Assembly: GCF_933775445.1 (NCBI RefSeq) | Contig: NC_065877.1 | Span: 2,542,001 to 2,606,000 of the forward strand | Source: Argentina anserina | Taxonomy: Eukaryota > Streptophyta > Magnoliopsida > Rosales > Rosaceae | Reading direction: 5' to 3' | DNA length: 64,000 nt | Shown here: one piece after another, positions 52,049-62,257 of the stretch | Layout of the letters: the number at the start of each line of letters is the position of its first letter | How positions within the stretch are numbered: position 1 is the first letter of the stretch | Position numbers and translations under genes: made by a program | Notes under the pieces: model-generated | The model's database searches: none | What the model was told of the DNA's origin: nothing | What the model saw: the letters and a program-made list of their open reading frames with translations, nothing else

Positions 52049-53084
52049 ATACTTGTCAAAAGCCAAAATGGATAGGAGTTGTTAGATTTGTTTTTCTTTC
52101 GACTCATTTTTGAAATTTCTTTTTGTCCACATATATTTGTTTTTTCTTAATCAAGGTCATTTCTGATGATAGAAAAATAAGACATGAGGTTCATATTGGC
52201 GGTAATAGGGAACCCCTTTTGGGATTTTTGCATGAATACATGTTCTGAGTTATATAGTCATGTGTGTCGGTCCTATATTCTTTTGGGTCACCGATTTTTG
52301 TGAAGATTGTATTCATAGTGAACTAATTGAGTGAAGTATAGATCACATTTATTCTCTGTTGCTGATTGAGAATATTCAAGTGACCCCCATTTTGTTACTA
52401 GACTCGTTTATTTTTATTTTTGATTCTTCTCTCTAAGTGATTTTATTTTAATGATCCTCTTACAAGACCTAAAAACAGTGTTAATTGCAAAACGCAACTA
52501 CTCTACTGATCGAGAAAGAAAAATCATCCGTAATCAATATCGAACGATGAACAAATGTCTATCATCATATAAATTAAGCATGTTGTTGTGAATGTCGTCC
52601 TCTAATGGTGCTATAAAACACTTAAAACTACCAACAAAAACAACATTATGATGAACGTAGCAGTATCACTAGAAACTAGTGAAGATTGAAGAAGAATCTA
52701 TTGATAAAATGTCAAGGAAAGAAAAAAAAAAAGGAGAGGACGTGGCAGCATTTAAATGGCCAAGATTGGCAGCATAGCCGTATAGTATAATAGCCCAAAA
52801 GGAGTAAGCAGCGCATTATTCGTTTTTGTTTTTTGTTTTTCAGAATACCCAAGCCCAGAAAAAATCACAAGTTCACAATCTCCCCATTTCTTCATCCTCC
52901 TCCTTCTTCTTCTTCTTCTCTCTCTCTCTCTCTAGGGTTTTAAATCCCTCAAAACCCTCACTTTCGAAATCCACGAGCTCCGAATTTCACGGTTATGGCC
53001 CCCCATCAGGACCCCTAAACTCTCTCGCTTCACTAATCCGAGCGATTCCCATTCCGTATTAGCTCCCTCAGAAATTGTAAAACA
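52049..53084 (+). other. ACBP 3' region and PWWP gene promoter and leader
   Basis: Holds the ACBP 3'UTR, a short intergenic space, and a pyrimidine-rich leader (tcctcctccttcttctt... to ctctctctctag, about 52893-52935) leading to the PWWP start. No other gene is seen. Confidence 0.5.
52995..53018 (+). promoter_or_regulatory. Short upstream ORF in the PWWP gene leader
   Basis: ATG GCC CCC CAT CAG GAC CCC TAA encodes MAPHQDP. It ends 66 bases before the main ATG at 53085. The context (ggttATGG) has G at +4, so initiation is plausible. Whether it lies in the mature leader depends on the real transcription start. Confidence 0.5.
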
Positions 53085-56000
53085 ATGAACACCGATTTCC
53101 AATCCGACGCGAAGCCGGACTCCGGCGACGACGTCACGGCAGCCAAAGGCAAAGCCGAGGACGACGCTAGGGTTTCGCCCACGGAGAGCGGCGGCGGGAG
53201 ATCTGAGGAGGATAGGGCTAGGGTTAGCGAGGAGACTGTCGGCGGAAATGTGACGGAACCGAAGGGGTTGGATTTCGACGACGACGACGTGTTCGATATC
53301 GGGAGAGTCGAGCTTGATGATGATCGGGAGGATGAGGAGGAGGACGATAATAGCTCCGAGGCTCAGAATGAGAGTGCGGATTTGTTATCGGAGTTCGACG
53401 ATTACGTGGCGAATGAGAAGGACGAAACGGCCTTAGGAACGTCGAGAGCTCTGAGCTACGGCTTCGAAGTCGGCGACTTGGTGTGGGGGAAGGTCAAGTC
53501 TCATCCGTGGTGGCCGGGGCACATATTCAACGAGGCTTTCGCGACGTCGCAGGTGCGCCGGACAAGGAGGGAAGGCCATGTACTGGTGGCGTTCTTTGGC
53601 GACAGTAGCTACGGCTGGTTCGACCCCGCCGAGCTCATCCCATTCGAGCCACATTTCGCAGAGAAATCGCGGCAGACGAATTACCGGAACTTTCCCAGGG
53701 CTGTGGAGGAGGCTGTGGATGAGCTGAGCCGGCGGCGCGGCCTTGCGTTTGTGTGTAAATGTAGGAAGGGGGATAATTTCCGGCCTACGGGCGTGCCGGG
53801 GTACTTTGTTGTTGATGTGCCGGATTATGAGCATGGGGCGGTTTACTCCACGGAGCAGATTAAGAAGGCGAGGGATGGTTTCAGTCCTGTTGAGCTTGTG
53901 TCGCTTGTAAAGAAGCTGGCTAGCTCGCCGGTGCGAGGCGATCAGAAGAGCCTTAGCTTTATTAAGAATAGGGCCACTATGTTTGCGTATCGGAAGGCTG
54001 TGTTTGAAGAGCATGATGAGACCTATGCGCAGGCGTTTGGGGCTCGGTCTGCACGTAATGCGGCTGCTGTGTCTGATCAGCCTGTTAAGCCTCGAGGTAT
54101 ATCAATGCCTTCTCCTCATCATTGTAATGATTTCATTTGTATTTTTTTTTTGTATCTTACTCTGGTGGTTTACTATAACTACAGATGATTGTGTCTGGTA
54201 ATTTGCATTATTGGTTCCGAATAATTTTTAGAAACTAGAAGTTGTACATTCTTGCATAGGTTTTGTCGCCTTAATGCCAATAAGGAGATCTTTATCAGTT
54301 TCCAGTGATATGATTCTTGCATAGGTTTATAAAGTAGTACTTTACGAGATTTTGTTCTACACCTTGAATCAAAGTAGTCATGTAATCTGAAGTAGCCTTT
54401 AACATCAAGGTTCCAGTAATCTTTTGTCTGTTTTTTGTTTATTCTGAACTTGTACAAAACCATGAGACCATGTTTACATCCTTCATCTTTACTAATGCCA
54501 GCATCTTTGCATTGTTCATTGTATAACTGCTAGCTTAAATTGTTTTCTTGCCTTATCGTGTGTCTTGCATATTGAATTGGCTTCATGTGTGTGCGCTGCC
54601 CTTCATTGTTTCTGATGGTGTATTATTTCCTGATTCAGCACCTTTGAGTGGTCCTTTGGTGATTGCTGAAGCTCTGGGTGGGCGGAAGAGTGCCACAAAA
54701 CCCATGAAAGTCAAGGACCATTCAAAGAAAGACAAATATCTTTTCAAGCGAAGAGATGAAGCCAGCATTGTGAAACCCCACCAAGCTAGTTCCTCAGCCC
54801 CATCTACTTACTTGGGGGGATCAATAGCATTAGGAGATGGAGATTATATGTTAGAAAAGAGGGAGTCTTCCGGCAAAGAACCTGTAAACATAAATCAGGT
54901 ACCAGCAAACAGCTCTGTTGCCGGCCAAGGTGTTAGAGCTGGTGCCAAGCTATCTCTAAAACTTTCTCTTGACAAGGAAACCGGGACCCTGCTGGAAGTG
55001 AAAGATGCATTGACACAGAATGTAGCTGTAGGTCCTACAAGCACAGGCCGCAGTGATTTATCGGGTGACGGGACCAAGCAATGTATAAAAGATGAACCAT
55101 CACAATCTTTGAAGCAGGAAGGTGAGGATCCGATGGAGGTTAAGTATGAAGAGAGTGCCGACTTGTCTGGTTCACTTGACAATTTACAGCCACCTTTGAG
55201 CCTTCCAAAGAAAGTGGAGGAAGGCAATGAATTAAATGAAGTTCGTGTTGGTCATGGTGTTGGAGATTCTTCACCAATTGTGGCAAAGAGTTCAGCTGGA
55301 AAGAAGGCAGTTGGTGGAGTGAAAAAGGCAAAGGTTCTTAAACGGCCACCGGGTGACATGAACACTGACACCTCTGTCATGGGAGACAAGAAGAAAAAGA
55401 AGCAAAAGAAACAGTTAGATTCCGAAACAAGCTTCAGAGATCCACAGAAGATTGTGACTTCCAGAAAGATGAAGAGGGCAGCAGGAAATCCCAAAAGTGC
55501 AGGCTTGGCTTCAGAAGATGAAATTAAGGCAGAACAGCAGAAGAAAGACGTTGCTTTCAAAAAAGCCGTGTCTGAATCTGCTGGAATATTGCCACTCCTT
55601 ACAGAGCTTGAAGTACCGCAACTAGTAGGTGATTTGCGAGACCTTGCCCTTGATCCTTCTCATGGTCATGAAATAAACAGCCCTGCAATTGTTCTGCAGT
55701 TCTTTCTGCAATTCCGGGCCCTTGTCTATCAGAAAAGTTTGGTTCTATCACCGCCTTCGGAGACAGAGCTTGTTGAGGGTCGCACCCCTAAAACTCTATC
55801 TGGTGTCAAAGCCTCAGAAACTTCTCCTCCAGAACCAGTTAGAGATGCTCCCTCCTCAAAGGCGGCAAAACCCATGTATAGATCCGAGGCAGCGAAACCG
55901 TTGTTCAGATCTGATGATCGCACTATAGCTGGGCGGAAACGTGCTCCATCTGATCGTCAAGGAGAGATTGCAGCTAAGAAGTCCAAGAAAATGAGTGATA

Positions 56001-57091
56001 TAAAATTATTGGCTGCAGAAAGGAAGATTGGGGTAAAAAGTTCAGAGACCCAGCGTGGAGAGGTGAAAGAAACAGCGGTGCCCATTCCGCAGAAGTCACT
56101 GAAGCCAGGTCTTGTGAGAAAAATGGATCCTCCGTCTAAGGTTGTTGAGCCCACCATGCTCGTGATGAAATTCCCTCCCAAAGCCTCTCTTCCTTCACCT
56201 GCAGAACTAAAGGCAAAGTTTGCTCGTTTTGGTCCTATGGATCAGTCTGGTCTCCGTGTGTTTTACAAGTCCTTAACATGTCGAGTTGTATTTCGGTACA
56301 AATCTGATGCGCAAGCAGCATATAAGGTTGCTACTTCAAACAATTCTTTCTTTGGCAACATTAGTGTGAGGTTCCATCTTCGGGAGGTGGACGGCCCTGA
56401 CGTTCCTGCATCTGGAAAGGGCTATGGAGATGATTATTCCAGTGAGACCGTGCAGGGTAAGGATTCTGCATATATGCCAACTACCGCACTCAAGCAGCGG
56501 CAGCAGCAGTCCCTCTCACAAAGTGCAGTGCAGCCGAAGTCAATTCTGAAGAAGTCATCGGGTGAAGAGCCTCGAGGGCAGGTAACTGGTGGCAATGGTA
56601 ATAGTAAAGGAACTGCCCGTGTAAAATTCATGTTGGGTGGTGAAGAACCCAGTAGAAATGAGCAATTGATGATGCCTGGTAATAGAAATAACTTCAACAA
56701 CAACAGTGCTAGTTTTGCAGATGATGGTGCACCTTCTTCTTCTTCTACTACTTCTGTTGCTATGATGAATTATAATGCGAGAAACTTTCAAAAGGTTAAT
56801 CCTCCACCTTCTTCATTGCCTCCTCTTCTTCCTTTACCCCATACTCGGCCTCCATCCTCTCAATATGCAAAACCCCCACCACAAAATAATTTTTCGCAGC
56901 AGCATTTAGAACTGGCACTACCGCCGCCACCACCAGCAGCCATCAGAAACAGCCACAACACCTCCGCCACCTTTCCGAGTGCACCCACAGTTGATATTTC
57001 CCAGCAGATGCTAAGCCTGTTGACCAGGTGCAATGATGTTGTGAGCAACGTAAAGGGTTTCCTTGGATATGTGCCCTACCATCCTCTTTGA
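53085..57091 (+). CDS. PWWP-domain chromatin protein (1154 aa, two coding exons)
   Basis: Exons 53085-54096 and 54639-57091 join with a split codon (1012 + 2453 bases). The N-terminus is acidic and Asp/Glu-rich. The PWWP domain begins at about residue 127 with FEVGDLVWGKVKSHPWWPGHIF and continues with VLVAFFGDSSYGWFDPAELIPF. The middle is Lys/Ser-rich with several KKKKKQKK-type nuclear signals. Near 842-925 lies an RRM-like fold (LVMKFPPKASLPSPAELKAKF ... RVVFRYKSDAQAAYKVA). The C-terminus is Pro/Gln/Asn-rich and ends in SQQMLSLLTRCNDVVSNVKGF. It resembles the Arabidopsis PDP family (At5g27650, At3g05430; from memory), whose members bind the FVE/MSI proteins and influence H3K27 methylation at FLC. 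That function is inferred. The 847-codon second exon is a continuous frame, so no further intron is needed. Confidence 0.92.
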
Positions 57092-58200
57092 TAGGTCCCT
57101 GAACATATATGCCCATAAAGGCAAGATCAGAAAATTACTATCTCCCGCCAACATCCATTGATAGAAAGCTTCAAGTTGGCTTGAAATCTTTCCCATCCCT
57201 GCTATATATTGGCGGTGAAGCTGTTGAAGCGGTTGCGAATCTAAGCACATTGTAGTCCCAGCCGGACCATGTAGTTTTTTGTTTGAAATACTCACATATG
57301 TACTCATGATATTGATAGTGGATCTTGTTTATCTGCTCTTCTTTTTGTTTCTTTAGTTGAATTATTGTTGAAGTTTGTTCGGCGGGCTAGTTCTCGCAAT
57401 CATGTTCTTTAGTTTGGTCTGGCTTTAATTTGCCGTGAATGGAAGGAATATAACGTTAGGATTACAAGAACCAAATTGACAGTGAATTTTAGATGCACAT
57501 AATGGCATATAAACATGGTCTCACAGAGCCTGACCAAATGGGTAGTTTTGCTAAGTAGATGATTTGATTAGCAAATGGGTAATTTCGAGCATCAGAAGTG
57601 TGGAAAAAGACTAGCTCGCCATCTTAGTGTTGAAATGTTTTCAAAATCGATTCCTCTTCGATTCAATGTAACTAGTTAGTATTGAGTGAAAGGTGGTTTG
57701 ATGATAATGAATCCAGTATGTATAAATCATCTAGTCAATGTGTACCAATTCATGGTACGAGTACCATAAACTATGAACTAGTTTCTAACTTTCTATAACT
57801 ACCTAGTATTCTAGTGGTAGATTTGGCAATCTCAAACTAGTACTGTATACTATGTCCCCTGCGGATTTACTTGCTGTTTTAAAGTATATGCTAGAAGTAC
57901 TATCTACGAGACTACGAGTTTGATTATCATTTCCCTTTGAAATAGATACTTATGGTGCTAAGATACTCCGCCATGAATTTAGTCTGTGACTCGGGTATTT
58001 CCATATTTATGACTTCATCTCTTCTCATTTTGTTAACTAGTTATTGAAATAACATTTTTCGTAAAAAGAATTATCTTATTATAAGATAGGGCATTGGAGA
58101 ACTTATATATCCTAATCATATTGCAAATTTGCAATCTATGACGATGAACTGAGGGCTAAGGTCACATCACCATTCCCTCGCCTACCAAGTCACACTTAGG
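57092..58200. other. Intergenic region after the PWWP gene
   Basis: PWWP 3'UTR followed by AT-rich DNA. No ORF, RNA gene or element ends are recognisable. Confidence 0.45.
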
Positions 58201-59095
58201 CCTCATCATTTAGCCTGCGGAGGCCCGCAAGTCTGATGGGCGTTTACCCGACCCGGCCCGTGAGAAAGCCTGCTTCCGTGTGTAGAGGGTCGGGTTTAGT
58301 TTAAAGGTATGAAACCCGGCCCGGTCCGCCTAAAGCCCGTAACGCATGGCCCGTAAAAGCCCGTAAAATAAAAAAAATTATACATACTAACATACATATT
58401 CTATTAGTTTTAGAATAAAACTATGACATTATGGAGCAACTATATAAAGGAAACTTCTTGGGATCAATCGACACCAACCGATATGATCGGTATATATATT
58501 TAGTGACCTTGTAAAAATTTCATCAAATTCAGACAACATTAATATGCTCTAAGAGATGATCCATTACCAAGATGCGAATGCCGAAAGCCGTTTACATATT
58601 TGAAATCACCTAATTTTTTCACCGATCGTACGCGGTCGCAACGAGGAAATCTATTTGGTAAAGCCCCGGTCAATGAGGTTTTATTATGTCAAAATGCTTC
58701 TTTTTTTGTTGACCGTAAGTACGGACAGTCAAACCAAATTCAAAACGAACGAATTTTTTACATGGTCCCTAAATATATATATCGATCACATCTATTGGTG
58801 TCGATCGACAATATTTCAAAACTAGAATTTATTTGTGACTTTTTTTTAAGAATGTTTTCTAATAATTCTTTTATTGTTTCAAACTCTAAAATAAAAAGTG
58901 TTTTTGTTTTCTAATACAAGCCCGTAAAGCATGGCCCGTAGAAGTCCGTAAGGCCCATTTTAGGTGGGCGGGTTTGGATCTTCATATTTTTTTAAATATC
59001 CGATCCGGCCCGTCACTTATTTAAATATATTAAGACTCGGCCCGGATCCGTCACTCATATAGACCGGGTCGGGTCGAGCCATAGTCACACCCATC
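58201..59095. mobile_element. Candidate hAT-like repeat with GC-rich subterminal motifs
   Basis: Both ends of an otherwise AT-rich block carry clusters of acccgacccggcccg-like motifs, in opposite orientation at left (about 58238-58265) and right (about 59035-59080). A 34-base sequence at 58333-58366 (aagcccgtaacgcatggc...) recurs at 58918-58951 with three changes. Such subterminal arrays are common in plant hAT-type non-autonomous elements. I could not identify exact termini or a target duplication, so the class is uncertain. Confidence 0.4.
58462..58809. mobile_element. Foldback MITE nested in the GC-motif repeat
   Basis: Left arm 58462-58508 (gatcaatcgacaccaacc...) is closely matched by the inverse complement of 58764-58809 (gtcgatcgacaccaatag...), sharing tatatatatttag and a gacc end. 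Weaker inverted similarity continues inward (gtaaaaa, ttc, aattt). The interior has no ORF with a recognised domain. The element is 348 bases and lies between the two 34-base direct repeats. Confidence 0.65.
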
Positions 59096-59883
59096 TTTTC
59101 TTAGTAAAGAGAAGCTACTCCTACCCAATTCAGGAAGGAAACATCACTCACTTTTTATTTTCAAGTGTATTAATAACAAAAAAAAAGTGTGTTGATAACA
59201 TTACCCAAGTTAAAAGGAAGAATGAAAAGGAATTGAAAAACGAGGTCCATATCCCATTATAATTCTTTTGTTCTACGTGTTTTTGGCCTCTCAATGTGCT
59301 CCATCAAGATTCTTCCATTATGTCACACCAATATTATGACCTTATTTTTTTTATCATAAACTTCAAAATCAAACTTCTTTGAGACTAACTTTGCAAATGT
59401 TTACTGCTCCTGCTGGTAGGACTTCACATACTACTTAACTATCATTAGCTCCTAATAAAAATTATTTATTTTCGACAATGTAACAGTTCATTTTGGTAGT
59501 GGTTTTTTTGTAATTCTTAAACTCATGTGATGCACTTACAAAAAAAAACTCATGTGATGAAGATTTACTACGAACTAAACTAAATTCTAATTTATCATTG
59601 CAAAATGAATCTATGATTATCCGAACGTGATCTATTGATTCACCTTAAACGAACTTGTTATTAATTACTGTGTCATAAAAAAATAACCCTAAACTGGCGG
59701 CTAAACGAACTGATCCTAATTACTACGTCAACTTCCATTTTGTACTTGTGATTATTCATTTGGCAAGATCATAAAGCATCTGAAACTAATTGGTCACTTC
59801 TTCCGCTTCCATTGCCAAACACGTAGAGCACTACACCCTCTAGGCCCCCCCCGACCTTCTAGGTTAACTACATTACAGAAAAT
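59096..59883. other. Intergenic region upstream of SRC2-like gene
   Basis: AT-rich DNA without coding signal or defined repeat ends. Confidence 0.45.
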
Positions 59884-60017
59884 TCTAGTACACATCAATG
59901 TATGTTATACATTTTACATCCAACGGTCGATATTATTTTGTGAGTGGGGTCAGAAAAATAATATTTATTCTCAACTGTTAAATGTGTGATGTATAACATA
60001 CATTAATATATAGTAGA
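59884..60017. mobile_element. 134-bp foldback MITE in the SRC2-like promoter
   Basis: Left end tctagtacacatcaatgtat and the inverse complement of the right end (tctactatatattaatgtat) match over most positions, and both continue gttatac. The inner parts (tttacatccaacggtcgatattatttt and its partner) are also inverted relatives. It ends about 150 bases upstream of the TATA box and 260 bases upstream of the start codon. No target duplication was resolved. Confidence 0.65.
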
Positions 60018-60169
60018 TTAATCATAAACTGCACTGTAACTCTAGAACAAATCACTTGAGCTTCCTTTCTCATCTCCGCGTTCCAAAGGGCAAACCCGTC
60101 ATTCCCCCACCTCAAACTCATCTTCGCTTCTCATTCCTATATTCTACAGTCGGTTCCTTCTTCCACTCG

Positions 60170-60178
60170 TATATATAA
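60170..60178 (+). promoter_or_regulatory. TATA box of the SRC2-like gene
   Basis: TATATATAA lies 99 bases upstream of the ATG at 60277, leaving room for a start site near 60205 and a leader of about 70 bases. It is a strong canonical plant TATA box. Confidence 0.65.
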
Positions 60179-60276
60179 CCTCACCTCTCATGTTGATCTT
60201 CTCAAAAATCTCTCAAATCCAAAGCTCTCTATAATCTTCAGCAATATCCCATTTCGACTTCGATATCAAATCTCTC

Positions 60277-61107
60277 ATGGATTGCAGGCCGTTTGAGATA
60301 ACGCTTTTCGGCGCCAATGACATCAAGGACGTCAACACCTTCTCCAAGATGGACGTATACGCCGTCGTCTCCGTCGCCGGCGCCGCCGTCAAGAAGCAGA
60401 AGCTCCGCACCCCCGTCCACAAAGATGGCGGCACCAACCCCAAATGGAACCACACCCTCAAGTTCACCCTCGACGACGCCGCCCTCCTCTCCGACCGCCT
60501 CAAGATCAAGATCAAGCTCATATCCGACCGCACCGTCGGCGATACCGTCATCGGAAAAGCCGTGATTCCGGCCAAGGATCTCATGCAAAGCGAAAAGGCG
60601 AATCACGAGAAACCCGTGACCTACCCGATCGTGACTCCCAAGGGGAGGACTAAGGGCAGCGTGAGTTTCGGCTACAAATTCGGCGAGAAATTCTCGGCGC
60701 CTATACAGGCTCAGCCTCAGGTCCAGAAAAAGGCCCATGAACCCGTCATGGCGTACCCGGCGGGCCACGCCGGGTCGAGCTCGGTTTACCCGCCACCCGG
60801 GGTGACCCAGCCGGTTTATCATCCTTACCCGCCACAGCCGCAACCGGGTTATGGGTACCCGCCGCAGCAGCAGCCGGGTTACGGGTACGGGCCGCCGCCG
60901 CAGGCCGGGTACGGGTACCCGCCGGTTGTGCAGCCGGGTTATGGGTACGCGCAGAAGCCTAAGAGAGGAGGAGGGAACATGGCGCTAGGGTTGGGAGCTG
61001 GGTTGTTGGGTGGTTTGTTGATCGGAGATATGGTTTCCGATGTGGGTGAGATGGGGGCGTATGATGCTGGGTGTGATGATGGGTTTGGTGACGGGTTTGA
61101 TTTCTAG
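60277..61107 (+). CDS. SRC2: SRC2-like C2-domain protein (276 aa, single exon)
   Basis: Intronless 276-aa protein. Residues 1 to about 130 form a C2 domain beginning MDCRPFEITLFGANDIKDVN, with MDVYAVVSVAG, DGGTNPKWNHTLKF and RLKIKIKLISDRTVGDTVIG. The middle is Pro/Gln/Gly/Tyr-rich with repeated PGYGYPP motifs. The C-terminus has a small hydrophobic/Gly segment (MALGLGAGLLGGLLIGDMVSD) and an acidic Gly/Asp tail. This is the architecture of SRC2 (soybean gene regulated by cold-2; Arabidopsis At1g09070 from memory), a Ca-responsive membrane-associated protein reported to enhance RBOHF. The high GC content of the coding region contrasts with its surroundings. A degenerate copy lies 1.15 kb downstream. 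Confidence 0.92.
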   Translation: MDCRPFEITLFGANDIKDVNTFSKMDVYAVVSVAGAAVKKQKLRTPVHKDGGTNPKWNHTLKFTLDDAALLSDRLKIKIKLISDRTVGDTVIGKAVIPAKDLMQSEKANHEKPVTYPIVTPKGRTKGSVSFGYKFGEKFSAPIQAQPQVQKKAHEPVMAYPAGHAGSSSVYPPPGVTQPVYHPYPPQPQPGYGYPPQQQPGYGYGPPPQAGYGYPPVVQPGYGYAQKPKRGGGNMALGLGAGLLGGLLIGDMVSDVGEMGAYDAGCDDGFGDGFDF

Positions 61108-62257
61108 AACTGGGGGGAAGTTTTTATTAGTTTGATTGGTTTTTTATGTTCTAGTAGATTAGTTTTTGCTATGAGTATGTAAATGGAAGAAAAGCGTTTG
61201 AGGGTTCTGTTATTATGGCTCTCAATAAATCAATGGAGGTCTAATTGTACCTTCTTGTTTTTACCTGATGTATGTATTTTTTTTCCGAAACTTTTATCAG
61301 TTATTTGCTTAAGAACTTCGATTAAAGTTTTGGAATTGTGTCGTCGTTTTGGCCAGAAGAAACTGTGCAGGCCGCTTTGTTTTTGTTTGGGTAATGATAA
61401 ACAAACAAACGAACTAGTAATTACAAAGATTACAAACAAATAAATGTGACTCGGGAAATGCGGTCACAAATTTCGGCATTCGAACTGGAAATGGTCATCT
61501 TAGGTGAAAATGTTATCGATTAGACTGAAGTGTTAAACTTAGTCAACTAGCTCACAGCTCTATTTTACAATTGAGTTCTCAAAATCAATACTGATATTAT
61601 GAACATGATAATTAAGTAACACTATTAAGTAGCACGAATTACACTTCTTTAACTACTTCCATTTGTTCTTTGTTGTTGTCGATCTAATCCTCGATCGTTT
61701 TGAGGTTCATTACATCAAAGATTTCTGGTTTCCTACTTTTCCACTAAGGCACTCAAGGGAGATTATCCAAATGAAAATCGCAGAGTTTTGGTACCGGAAG
61801 TCCTAAGCATAACTTTACTACTAAACACATAGCTGACTTCAATAAGAAGTTTTTCTTATGCTTTAATTTTGCTACTGGTGTTTCAACAAGGACATCTCCT
61901 TGATGAAGTGTGCATGTGTCGAACTAAATTCGTATAACTCATCCATATTATTTCACTTCTCAATCTCACAACAAGAAAGCGATAGAAATAAGGCAAACCC
62001 TAAGTTCCTAAGCTGCATAATTATGCAGTCCCTGAGTCCCTAACTGCATAATTATAAACGCGGACATGCAACAATTCTAAGCCCACTAGGAATGATTTAA
62101 ATCAGGAAAGTTCATTGGTTCCCACACACGCAAGTAATCGTGTATGATTTACTCCTACCACAAATAGGTAAGGCATCTGCCTATATATATTCTAATCTCT
62201 CAAGATCGTTTCTTCAAAAAAATTTCAAGAATTGGGATATTCAGTTTAGATCTCAAC
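61108..62257. other. Spacer between SRC2-like gene and its pseudogene copy
   Basis: SRC2-like 3'UTR (aataaa-like signal near 61220) and AT-rich spacer. At about 62175-62257 a TATA-like ctatatatatt followed by ctcaagatc... and aatttcaagaatt resembles the leader of the SRC2-like gene, suggesting the duplication included the promoter. Confidence 0.5.

Noticed and set aside
53433..54014. 193-codon antisense ORF opposite the PWWP exon
   Set aside because: It mirrors the GC-rich PWWP-coding exon in another frame, has no domain, and lacks its own promoter or splice context.
60238..60843. 201-codon antisense ORF opposite the SRC2-like gene
   Set aside because: Low-complexity Gly/Asp/Val composition is a by-product of the GC-rich coding strand of SRC2; no family resemblance.
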